From contig NZ_JBEPNO010000010.1 of NCBI RefSeq assembly GCF_040546275.1, positions 124,001 through 188,000 of the forward strand: 64,000 nt of DNA. Direction: 5' to 3'. The stretch's first letter is position 1, and each line of letters opens with the position of its first letter. Below are positions 24,218 through 32,779 of this stretch, piece after piece. The translations under genes were made by a program, and so were the position numbers. Below the pieces are notes generated by a model. That model was not told the origin of the DNA, ran no database searches, and saw nothing but the letters and a program-made list of their open reading frames with translations. The stretch comes from Nakamurella sp040546275. Lineage in GTDB: Bacteria > Actinomycetota > Actinomycetes > Mycobacteriales > Nakamurellaceae.

Positions 24218-27200
24218 GTGGCCCGGTCACGGGCTTGCTCGGTGCTGGTCCTGCTGGTGACCGTCGCGGTCGGATTGTCCGTGACCGGTGGTGTCGCCGT
24301 CTCGGCCGCTCCGGCCCGGGCGGCGACCCCGGCCACCCTGCCGGCCCGAGCGGCGACCGCTCCGGTCGTCGCGTCACCGGCGGCGGTCGGGGTGGGCATC
24401 ACCTCGGTAATCGCCGACACGACGTCCATCACGGTCGTCGGGTCCCTTCCGCCTGCCGACGACTCGGCCGTCACGACGGTCGATGTGTACCAGTTGGATC
24501 CGGCGCAGGACGACTCGCAATATGCGACCGGCACTCCGGTGGCCACCATCTCACCCTCGTCCGCATCGTTCCGGGTGTCCTTTCCGCGCCTCGCCGAGGC
24601 CCGCGATGGCTACTACTCGAAGTACCTGGCCGTGGCCGTCGCTGCCGGAGCGGGCGGCGCGGACGGTACGAGCAGCCCGCTCGGGGATGCGCACTACGTC
24701 GATGACGTCCGGTTCACGGCAACCAACACCTACCCCTTCCCGGCGATCCGGGACAAGAAGGGTCTCCAGGTCGAGATGACCGACGACGCCGAGCAACTCG
24801 GCGTCCGCCACGGGGCCATCAATGTGGCCTTCAACCAATTGATGCTCCGGGAACCGGTTGCACCGGCCGCCACGCTCACGTTCACCACCGACGGTCGCAC
24901 CTTCTTCTTCGACCGGGCCTACATCGAGAGCCTCGACGGCCAGATCAAGGCGCTGTCGGACAACGGCGCACTGGTCGACCTCATCCTGATCCTGTATGCC
25001 GACAGTAACCCGAACTCCGCGTTCAGCGAGCTGGTCCATCCGGACGCCGTCGTCGGCAAGGGTACGGTCTACGCCTTCAACACCAAGACCGCGCTCGGAC
25101 TTCAGTACTTCAAGGCCGGGATGCAGTTCCTCACGCAGCGCTACACCCGCACCGACCAGCGGTACGGCCGCGCGCTGGGTTACATCGTCGGCAACGAGGT
25201 CGACTCGGCGTACGTCTGGTCGAACATGGGTGACCAGCCACTGCAGTCGTTCCTGGAGTACTACCAACGCGCCGTCCGCATTGCCTGGCTGGCGGCGCGC
25301 CAGGCCTACAACGAACCCCGGGTCTATGTCTCGCTGGATCACCAGTGGGCCGTCCCGGTCGATCCCGGGCAGCCGCTGCAGTCCTACGCCGGCAAGGACG
25401 TGGTGGACGGACTGGCCGCCCTGTCACGTGCGGAAGGCGACTTCCCGTGGGGTGTCGCCTACCACCCGTACCCGCAGAATCTGTTCAACCCGGCCTTCTG
25501 GCAGGACACCCAGGCCACCAAAGATTTCGAGACGCCCCTGATCACGTTCAAGAACATCGAGGTGCTGCCGACGTACCTGCGGCAGGGCGGGTTGCCCTAC
25601 CAGGGGCAGCAACGCCGGATCATCCTGTCCGAGCAGGGCTGCAACACGCCCGGTGATTCGCTGGACGCGCAGAAGCTCCAGGCCGCCTGCTACGCCTACG
25701 CCTACTACAAGGTCAGATTCCTCGACGGGATCGACGCGTTCATCCTGCACCGGCACGTCGATCACCAGGCCGAAGGTGGCCTGCAACTGGGCCTGTGGAC
25801 GTGGGACGCCAACAGGACCGACCTCGCCGTGCCCGGTGATCACAAATACCTCTACGACGTCTTCAAGTACATCGACACGTCGAAATCGGCGAGCGTGACG
25901 AATTTTGCCCTGCCGATCATCGGCATCACCAGTTGGCAGCAGGTCATCCCCGGTTTCGACGCCGCTCGTCTCGATCAACAGGCCCTGCCCCGGCAGGTCG
26001 GCACGCAGGTGGGCGCACGTCCGGTTGCGCCCCGGTCGGTATCCGGTTTCGAGTCCGGCACCGATGGCTGGCTCACCTCGGACAACGCTTCCTCCATCCA
26101 GCGGATCACCACCTCGCCGGCAGCCGGGAAGGGCGCCCTACGAGTGCATTTCGACCAGAACCTGCCCGCCTGGTCAACGGATGCGAAGACCTGGAAGGGC
26201 GCAGACCGCATCTTCACCACACCGGTGAACGCCTCGCGCACTCCGCATCTGGGACTCGCCGTCCGGGTTCCGACACCCCCGCCCGGGCAATTCACGTCGG
26301 GCAACGTCGACTACGTCCAGATCAGGGTCTACGGCACTGACGGGCACGTCGCGTTCGGGTTGGCCAGGGTGGATGCCAACGGGGCGTGGACGACCCTCGA
26401 CCTGGATCTGACGGCCTGGCCGGAGAGGTCCGCCATCGACCGCATCAAGATCTGGGTCCGCGGCACCACCGACGACAACTGGCTCGGTAGCTTCGATCTC
26501 GACCAGATCACGCTCTCCGCGTCCGTCAACCCGGCGCCGGCCGTCCGGAACATCGACCTGACGACCACCGCCTCCAGCCGCAACGGGGTCGGCGCCACGG
26601 TGGCGATCACGGTGACAAACCACGATCCGGCGCGGTCCACCGGCAGCCTCGTCGCCGTGGCCTGCGACGGCGTTGGCCTCACGCCGACGGCGATTCCGAT
26701 CGTCGGCATCGCCGGCGCCGGCGGCACCAGGACGGTGACCGTCCGGATCACCCGATACCAGCCGGCCGACCGCACCCGTCCACTCCTGTGCTTCCGATAC
26801 GGCACGCAACAGCTGCCGACGGTGCTCACCTTGCCGCCACCGACCGAGACGGTGCTCTACGGTTTCGAGGGCGGTACCGAGGGCTGGGTGGCCGGGCAGA
26901 ACGTCACCGGCATCGCCGCTGTCGCCAGCTTCCCCAACGGCCCCGGAACCCCACACGGTGGGTCGGGTGCGCTCGACGCACAGACCGCCGACACCGACGC
27001 CTCCGCGGCTCGCACCGTCAGCCTCACACCCGCCATCGCGCCCGACCTCTCCACGGCCCAGGCCGTCGTCGTCTGGGTCGACGCCTACGGCGGCGCGCCG
27101 GGCGCAACGGGTTATGTCGCGCAGGTGATCCTCCACTGCGGCAACGACGTCCTGATCTCGAGCCCGTCGTCGTTCAAGACGGACCAGTGGAATCGTGTGG

Positions 27201-27328
27201 CAGTGGACGTCGCCGACTGGGACTGCCGGAACCGGATCACCCGGGTCGACGTCACCTTCCACGCCGTCGGCACCACTGCACCGTGGAACCCGCACTTCCA
27301 GGTGGACGACGTCGGCTGGGACGACTGA
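24218..27328 (+). CDS. exported DUF5722-like putative glycosidase with CBM-like modules (1036 aa)
   Basis: GTG 24218 lies three bases past the previous stop with GGTGGG upstream, so it is co-translated. A signal peptide (CSVLVLLVTVAVGLSVTGGVA) precedes a small N-terminal sandwich (about 60-150). A barrel-like domain (about 165-570) matches DUF5722 as I recall it: KKGLQVEMTDDAEQLGVRHG, AINVAFNQLM. Two motifs look like clan GH-A catalytic glutamates: GYIVGNEVDSAY (Glu327, after a strand, preceded by Asn) and RRIILSEQGCN (Glu472), 145 residues apart. YVSLDHQW and GVAYHPYPQN resemble other active-site loops of that clan. After it come a CBM-like domain (about 610-770), a linker sandwich and a terminal module (YGFEGGTEGWVAG onward) shared with the preceding protein. 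I infer a retaining exo- or endo-glycosidase acting with the rhamnosidases. No activity is known to me for the family. Confidence 0.75.
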   Translation: MARSRACSVLVLLVTVAVGLSVTGGVAVSAAPARAATPATLPARAATAPVVASPAAVGVGITSVIADTTSITVVGSLPPADDSAVTTVDVYQLDPAQDDSQYATGTPVATISPSSASFRVSFPRLAEARDGYYSKYLAVAVAAGAGGADGTSSPLGDAHYVDDVRFTATNTYPFPAIRDKKGLQVEMTDDAEQLGVRHGAINVAFNQLMLREPVAPAATLTFTTDGRTFFFDRAYIESLDGQIKALSDNGALVDLILILYADSNPNSAFSELVHPDAVVGKGTVYAFNTKTALGLQYFKAGMQFLTQRYTRTDQRYGRALGYIVGNEVDSAYVWSNMGDQPLQSFLEYYQRAVRIAWLAARQAYNEPRVYVSLDHQWAVPVDPGQPLQSYAGKDVVDGLAALSRAEGDFPWGVAYHPYPQNLFNPAFWQDTQATKDFETPLITFKNIEVLPTYLRQGGLPYQGQQRRIILSEQGCNTPGDSLDAQKLQAACYAYAYYKVRFLDGIDAFILHRHVDHQAEGGLQLGLWTWDANRTDLAVPGDHKYLYDVFKYIDTSKSASVTNFALPIIGITSWQQVIPGFDAARLDQQALPRQVGTQVGARPVAPRSVSGFESGTDGWLTSDNASSIQRITTSPAAGKGALRVHFDQNLPAWSTDAKTWKGADRIFTTPVNASRTPHLGLAVRVPTPPPGQFTSGNVDYVQIRVYGTDGHVAFGLARVDANGAWTTLDLDLTAWPERSAIDRIKIWVRGTTDDNWLGSFDLDQITLSASVNPAPAVRNIDLTTTASSRNGVGATVAITVTNHDPARSTGSLVAVACDGVGLTPTAIPIVGIAGAGGTRTVTVRITRYQPADRTRPLLCFRYGTQQLPTVLTLPPPTETVLYGFEGGTEGWVAGQNVTGIAAVASFPNGPGTPHGGSGALDAQTADTDASAARTVSLTPAIAPDLSTAQAVVVWVDAYGGAPGATGYVAQVILHCGNDVLISSPSSFKTDQWNRVAVDVADWDCRNRITRVDVTFHAVGTTAPWNPHFQVDDVGWDD

Positions 27329-27408
27329 GCGGCCGCAGGCCTGGAGGAATTCGTCGGCCGACGTCCCGGCCCGTCGACGGTGGTGGTGGCCGAAGATCGT
27401 CACCCCGC

Positions 27409-27414
27409 TAGCAT
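27409..27414 (+). promoter_or_regulatory. -10 box (TAGCAT) of the MmpL gene
   Basis: TAGCAT fits TANNNT and would start transcription near 27421, giving a 27-nt leader that contains the GGAGG at 27438-27442. The 27329-27447 gap has no gene. Confidence 0.45.
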
Positions 27415-27447
27415 TCGGAGCGGCAGACCGAGCACCTCGGAGGCACC

Positions 27448-29607
27448 ATGGCCGCCGCTCCAACGGTTGCACCGGCCCGGCCCGGGCCGTTGTACCGCTT
27501 CGGCCTGTTCCTTTTCCGTCACGCCACGGTCGTTCTGGTCATCGGCGCACTGGCTCTGGTGGTGTTCGGGATGCTCGGCGCGGGTGCGTTCGGCAGGCTG
27601 AAGGCCGGCGGGTTCGACGATCCGTCCAGTGATTCCGCTCGGGCTGCGAGCATCTCCGGGACGCATTTCCAAGCCGATCCGAATCTGATCCTGCTGGTCA
27701 CACCGGACGACGGGCAGCTCGATTCGACCGCCAGCCGGGCTGCGGGAATGGCCTTGACCAAGGAGCTGGCTGCGCAGCCCCACGTGCAGATCACCGCCTC
27801 CTACTTCCAGGCGCCGGTCCCGCAACTCGCCGCAGCCGATCGGACGTCCGCGCTGATCCTGATCGTCGTGGCCGGCGACCAGGGGCAGATGGTCTCGCGC
27901 GGCCTCCAGATCACGACGGCCTTCGGCGGTGAGCAGCACGGAGTGACCGTGCGGGCCGGCGGGCAGGCCGGTGTGTTCAGCGACATCAACAGCCACGTGA
28001 GCAGTTCCCTGGTGCTGGCCGAGTCGATCGCCATCCCGGTGACGATGATCCTGCTGCTGCTGGTCTTCGGATCGGTCGTCGCGGCATTGCTGCCCCTGCT
28101 GATCGGAACCTTCGCCATCGTCGGGACCTTCTTCGAGCTGTCCCTGCTGGCCTCGGTCACCGACGTCTCGGTGTTCGCCATCAACCTGACGACCGCGCTC
28201 GGGCTCGGTCTCGGCATCGACTACGGACTGCTGCTGGTCGCCCGGTTCCGGGAGCAGCTGGCGACCGGTGCCCCGGTACCGGATGCCGTGGCCAGGACGG
28301 TCGCCACCGCCGGGCGGACCATCCTGTTCTCCGCCGCCGCAGTGGTGGCGGCGTTGTCGACCCTGACCCTGTTCCCGCTCTACTTCCTGTCCTCGTTCGG
28401 CTACGCCGGCATCGGGGTGGTGGTGATCGCCGCACTCGCAGCGCTGATCATCACGCCGGCCGCGCTGGCACTGCTCGGCCGCCGGGTCGACGCCGGAAAA
28501 CTGCCGTTCGCCGGAACCGCACGGGGGTCGGCGTCGCCGTTCTGGGGGCGCATCGCCGTGACGGTCTTCCGGCACCCGATCCGGACGGCCGGCCCGGTCC
28601 TGCTTGCTCTCCTGGTGGCCGCGATCCCGTTGCTGGGCATTCACTTCGCCCTGCCCGACGAAACGGTGCTCCCGACGGACGCGGCCAGCAGAGAGGTGTC
28701 AACGGCGCTGCAGCAGCAGTATCCCGCCCGCGCCACTGCCGTCATCACAGTGGTTTCATCCGCCCCGGCCGGCCTGCCCACCGCGCAGGCCGTCGCCGCA
28801 CGCCTCGGGGCGGTGCCCGACGTCACCGCCGTCGCGGTGGCGCCGACCGGCGACGGGTCCGACGGCTACCAGAAGCTCGGGGTCCGCACCGACGTACCGG
28901 CCGGGTCCGACCGGGCCAGGGCCGTGGTGACCGCATTGCGGGCTGCCATTGGAAGCGGCGCAGCTGCCGGTTTTCTGGTCGGCGGCGTCGACGCGTCGCT
29001 CGCCGACACCCTCACCGGGATCGGCCGGCCACTCCCGCTGGCGTTGTTGATCATCGTCCTGACCACCTTCGTGCTGCTGTTCCTGTTCACCGGGAGCGTC
29101 GTGCAACCGATCAGAGCGCTGGTGGTGAACGGACTTTCGCTGTCCGCTGCGGTCGGGATCGTCACCTGGATCTTCCAGGACGGCCACCTGATCGGGCTCT
29201 TCGGCGCCACGGTGAGACCGATGGATGCCTCGATGACGGTGCTGCTGCTCTGCATCACCTTCGGTCTGTCGATGGACTACGAGGTGTTCCTGGCCAGCCG
29301 GATCACCGAGTTGCACTTCGCCGGTGCCGACCTGCAGACGGCGGTGACGCAGGGGCTGGCCCGGACCGGCCGGATCGTGACGAGCGCAGCCGTCCTGCTC
29401 TCGGTCAGCTTCTTCGCCTTCGCCACGTCGTCGGTCTCGATGTTGCAGCTCTTCGGTTTCGGGGCCGGCCTGGCGGTCCTGATCGATGCGACGCTGGTTC
29501 GCGGGGTGCTGGTGCCCGCCGTCATGCGCCTGCTGGGCCCGGCGAACTTCTGGGCCCCGCGGCCGCTGCGGGCACTGCATGCTCGAGTCGGAGTGACCGA
29601 GGACTAG
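27448..29607 (+). CDS. MMPL family RND-type membrane transporter
   Basis: Product of 719 aa with the expected two-fold layout: TM1 (VVLVIGALALVVFGM), a periplasmic loop, five helices, a second loop and six helices. The proton-relay Asp-Tyr pairs of MmpL proteins are visible in both halves: GLGIDYGLLLVARFREQL and LSMDYEVFLASRITEL. GGAGG sits 6 nt before the ATG. Relatives export lipids, siderophores or drugs across the inner membrane using proton motive force. The length is that of the small MmpL-like type, without the large cytoplasmic tail of MmpL3. It precedes an acyl-CoA synthetase by 39 bp, so a lipid substrate is conceivable. Confidence 0.92.
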   Translation: MAAAPTVAPARPGPLYRFGLFLFRHATVVLVIGALALVVFGMLGAGAFGRLKAGGFDDPSSDSARAASISGTHFQADPNLILLVTPDDGQLDSTASRAAGMALTKELAAQPHVQITASYFQAPVPQLAAADRTSALILIVVAGDQGQMVSRGLQITTAFGGEQHGVTVRAGGQAGVFSDINSHVSSSLVLAESIAIPVTMILLLLVFGSVVAALLPLLIGTFAIVGTFFELSLLASVTDVSVFAINLTTALGLGLGIDYGLLLVARFREQLATGAPVPDAVARTVATAGRTILFSAAAVVAALSTLTLFPLYFLSSFGYAGIGVVVIAALAALIITPAALALLGRRVDAGKLPFAGTARGSASPFWGRIAVTVFRHPIRTAGPVLLALLVAAIPLLGIHFALPDETVLPTDAASREVSTALQQQYPARATAVITVVSSAPAGLPTAQAVAARLGAVPDVTAVAVAPTGDGSDGYQKLGVRTDVPAGSDRARAVVTALRAAIGSGAAAGFLVGGVDASLADTLTGIGRPLPLALLIIVLTTFVLLFLFTGSVVQPIRALVVNGLSLSAAVGIVTWIFQDGHLIGLFGATVRPMDASMTVLLLCITFGLSMDYEVFLASRITELHFAGADLQTAVTQGLARTGRIVTSAAVLLSVSFFAFATSSVSMLQLFGFGAGLAVLIDATLVRGVLVPAVMRLLGPANFWAPRPLRALHARVGVTED

Positions 29608-29646
29608 GCCGGGCAACACCGGAGCCACTCGTCCGGGTTTAATGAC

Positions 29647-31227
29647 GTGGGTATACGCGTCATCGAAGATCCTGCAGCGCCGCCGGAGGTTCATGTGTTC
29701 TATCCGTTGACAGTCCTGGACTTCCTCGACCGAGCGGAGACGGTCTACCCCGAGCGCATCGGCCTCGTCGACGAGCCGGACCAAACCGCGCCGAGCTGGG
29801 GTGAGATCACCTACGGGGAACTAGCCCGGCGCGCCCGTCACCAGGCGGCGTGGTTGGACTCGATCGGTGTCGAGACCGGCGGTCGGGTAGCGGTGGTGAG
29901 TCACAACGCCTCCCGGATGCTGACGTCGTTCTACGGTGTCGCCGGTTACGGGCGTGTCTACGTCCCGATCAACTTCCGGCTCTCGGCCGCCGAGGTGCGT
30001 TACATCGTCGAGCATTCCGGGGCGGAGGTGCTGCTGGTCGACCCGGAGCTGCGGGCCACCCTGCTCGACATCGACGAGCCGATCACCGCCCGGACGGTTC
30101 GCGTGCTCGGCGAGGACGACGAGGAGATCTTCGGCAGGCCCGGCACCGACGCGACGCCCTGCCCCTGGGCGGGCGACGAATCGGCCACCGCGACGATCAA
30201 CTACACCTCCGGCACGACGGCGCGACCGAAGGGCGTGCAGCAGACCCATCGGGCGACCTGGATCAACGCCACCGTGTTCGCGCTGCACGCCGGCCTGACC
30301 GACCGTGACGTCTACCTCCACACCCTCCCGATGTTCCACGCCAACGGATGGGGCATGCCGTTCGGCACCACCGGGGTCGGGGTCCCGCAGGTGGTGATCC
30401 GCAAGATCGACGGCACGGAGATCCTCCGGCGCGTGGCCAGGCACGGCGTGACGGTGATGTGCGCGGCCCCGGCCGTGGTGAACAGCGTGCTCGACGCGCT
30501 GGCGACCTGGGAGGGTGAGATCCCCGGCCGGGGAACGGTCCGCGTCATCTGCGCGGGCGCCGCGCCGCCCACCCGCACCATCGAGCGGGTCCGTGCAGAT
30601 CTGGGCTGGGAGTTCATCCAGATCTACGGATTGACCGAGACCTCACCGCTGCTGACGGTCAACCGGCTGCGGTCCGAGTGGGACGAACTGCCCGCAACCG
30701 AACAGGCCCGGTTGCTGACCCGCGCCGGCGCCCCGGCCATCGGGGTGCGTCTGAGCATCGCCGAGGACGGCGAGATCCTCGCCCAGTCCAACCACAACCT
30801 CGATGCCTACTGGCAGAACGCGGAGGCGACGGCGGAAGCGCAGGCGGGCAACTGGTTCCACACCGGGGACGGCGGCAGCATCGAGGCCGGCTACCTGACG
30901 ATCTCGGACCGCAAGAAGGACGTGATCATCACCGGCGGCGAGAACGTCAGCTCGATCGAGGTCGAGGACGCGTTGATGTCGCACACCGGGGTCCGTGAGG
31001 TCGCCGTCATCGGGATCCCCGACGCCAAGTGGGGCGAGCTCGTCACGGCGCTGGTGGTGCGTGCTCCGGGCTCTGCGGTGACGGCCGAGGAGTTGATCAC
31101 CCACTGCCGCCGCAGCCTTGCCGGGTTCAAGTGCCCGAAGCAGGTGGAGTTCGTCGACGAACTGCCGCGCACGGCCACCGGCAAGCTGCAGAAGTTCAAA
31201 CTCCGGCAGGGGTACTCCGCCGGATAA
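29647..31227 (+). CDS. acyl-CoA synthetase (AMP-binding, fatty-acyl-CoA ligase type)
   Basis: Product of 526 aa. All core ANL motifs are present: the P-loop TINYTSGTTARPKGV (about residues 182-196), LHTLPMFHANGWG, YGLTETSPLL, WFHTGDGG, DRKKDVIITGGENVSSIEVE, and the catalytic lysine in RTATGKLQKFKLR near the C-terminus. It activates a carboxylic acid to acyl-AMP and then acyl-CoA in the cytosol; the FHANGWG and GGENVSS motifs are those of medium/long-chain fatty acid or cinnamate-type ligases. GTG 29647 is the start, with no obvious Shine-Dalgarno and a TTTAAT immediately upstream, so the transcript may have a very short leader. It follows the MmpL gene on the same strand. Confidence 0.92.
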   Translation: MGIRVIEDPAAPPEVHVFYPLTVLDFLDRAETVYPERIGLVDEPDQTAPSWGEITYGELARRARHQAAWLDSIGVETGGRVAVVSHNASRMLTSFYGVAGYGRVYVPINFRLSAAEVRYIVEHSGAEVLLVDPELRATLLDIDEPITARTVRVLGEDDEEIFGRPGTDATPCPWAGDESATATINYTSGTTARPKGVQQTHRATWINATVFALHAGLTDRDVYLHTLPMFHANGWGMPFGTTGVGVPQVVIRKIDGTEILRRVARHGVTVMCAAPAVVNSVLDALATWEGEIPGRGTVRVICAGAAPPTRTIERVRADLGWEFIQIYGLTETSPLLTVNRLRSEWDELPATEQARLLTRAGAPAIGVRLSIAEDGEILAQSNHNLDAYWQNAEATAEAQAGNWFHTGDGGSIEAGYLTISDRKKDVIITGGENVSSIEVEDALMSHTGVREVAVIGIPDAKWGELVTALVVRAPGSAVTAEELITHCRRSLAGFKCPKQVEFVDELPRTATGKLQKFKLRQGYSAG

Positions 31228-31318
31228 CCGAGCACCGCGTGCAACAGATCCGGACCGAGATCCGTCTCATCGACGTCAGTTGATGTGAACGCTCGGCAGT
31301 CGATCGGAGAACAACGAC

Positions 31319-32779
31319 GTGGGTGGCCTGCTCGCACCAACCGAACAGATCGAGCGGACCTGGCCTCCGCCGGAGCCGGCGCGGCGACTTCGCGGGAAGC
31401 CGCCGGGGCTCGGTCGGCCCTTCGCCGAACGGTGGTTGCCCTATCTCATGTGGGTGGCGTTCGCCGGGGTCTACTCGACCTTGTCGCTGACCCGGTTCGC
31501 GCGGCTGTCGACGCCGTCGTGGGACAACGCCATCTTCCAGCAGGCGATCAGCGCCTATGCGCACTTCCGGGCGCCGATCGTGGACATCAAAGGCCCTGGG
31601 TATCTGATCCTGGGCGACCACTTCTCGCCGATCCTCGCGCTGCTGGCCCCGATCTACCGGGTGTTCCCGTTCGCGCAGACGCTGCTGGTGGCACAGGCGG
31701 TGCTGATCACCGTGGCACTGGTGCCGATCACCAGGATCGCGGTCGAGCGACTAGGTGCGGCCGGTGGATCCGCCGTTGCGGTGGCCTTCGCGCTGTCGTT
31801 CGGCATCCAGTCCGCGGTCTTCACCGACTTCCACGAGGTGGCGTTCGCGGCACCGTTGGTCGCGTTCGGCGGCGCCGCCTTCCTTCGCCGCCGGTGGAAG
31901 GCGGTGGCCTGGTGGTCGCTGCCCCTGCTGCTGGTGAAGGAGGACCTCGGGATCACCGTGGCCGCCATCGGACTGGTCCTCGTGCTGGTCGGCGCCCGTC
32001 GGGTCGGGGTCGCGCTGCTCGCGTCCGGGATCGTCGGGTTCCTCCTGGTGGTCTTCGTCGTGGTACCAGCCTTCAACCAGCACGGCACGTTCGACTACTG
32101 GGGGTCGGTCAGTTTCGGCACTGCGGGCCCCAGCGCTCTCGAGACATTCTTCACTGGCTGGGATCTCAAGACGGTGACCCTACTGCTGACCTTCGGCATC
32201 ACCGGGTTCCTTGCTCTTCGGTCACCGTGGGTACTGGTCGCGTTGCCGACCCTGGGATGGCGCTGGATCGGGGAGAACTCGACCTACTGGGACACCAACT
32301 TCCACTACTCGCTGATCCTGATGCCGATCGTCTTCCTCGCGATGCTCGACGCGATCCAGCGGGTCCGGGACGGGAGGGGCGGCCCTGCGTGGCTACGCCG
32401 GTACGTGGCGCATGCACCGACCGCGGCCCTCGCCGTGGCCTTGGCGCTCTGCCTGCAGTTCCCGATCAACAATCTGTTCAAAGCCGAGACCTACCAGGCG
32501 AATCCGGACGCCGTGGCCGCTGACGCGGCCGTGGCCCTGATGCCAAAGGGGTCGAGCGTGGAGACCAATCTCGGGCTGATCACCCACCTGGTGTCGGACT
32601 ACCAGGTCTACTGGACCGGAACCGTCGGCAGCGCCGTCCCGGACTACGTCCTGATCGACACCCGTAGCGCCGAGGACATCAAGGAGGTCGCGACCTGGGC
32701 CGAGCAGCAGCATCCCGGTGTCGACTACCGGCAGATCTACGATTCCGACGGATACCTGCTGGCCGTCAAGGTGGGGTGA
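31319..32779 (+). CDS. DUF2079 polytopic membrane protein
   Basis: Product of 486 aa. The N-terminal signature WDNAIFQQAISAYAHFRAPI and GYLILGDHFSPILALLAPIYRVFP is characteristic of DUF2079, a GT-C-like family of multi-spanning proteins with a periplasmic loop bearing acidic residues. About nine membrane helices are visible up to residue 400, then a soluble C-terminal domain (LMPKGSSVETNLGLITHLVS, YVLIDTR). Function is unknown; the fold suggests transfer of a sugar from a lipid carrier. GTG 31319 is chosen from a GGAG 10 nt upstream. Its 3' end overlaps the convergent HglS-type gene by 43 bp. Confidence 0.82.
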   Translation: MGGLLAPTEQIERTWPPPEPARRLRGKPPGLGRPFAERWLPYLMWVAFAGVYSTLSLTRFARLSTPSWDNAIFQQAISAYAHFRAPIVDIKGPGYLILGDHFSPILALLAPIYRVFPFAQTLLVAQAVLITVALVPITRIAVERLGAAGGSAVAVAFALSFGIQSAVFTDFHEVAFAAPLVAFGGAAFLRRRWKAVAWWSLPLLLVKEDLGITVAAIGLVLVLVGARRVGVALLASGIVGFLLVVFVVVPAFNQHGTFDYWGSVSFGTAGPSALETFFTGWDLKTVTLLLTFGITGFLALRSPWVLVALPTLGWRWIGENSTYWDTNFHYSLILMPIVFLAMLDAIQRVRDGRGGPAWLRRYVAHAPTAALAVALALCLQFPINNLFKAETYQANPDAVAADAAVALMPKGSSVETNLGLITHLVSDYQVYWTGTVGSAVPDYVLIDTRSAEDIKEVATWAEQQHPGVDYRQIYDSDGYLLAVKVG

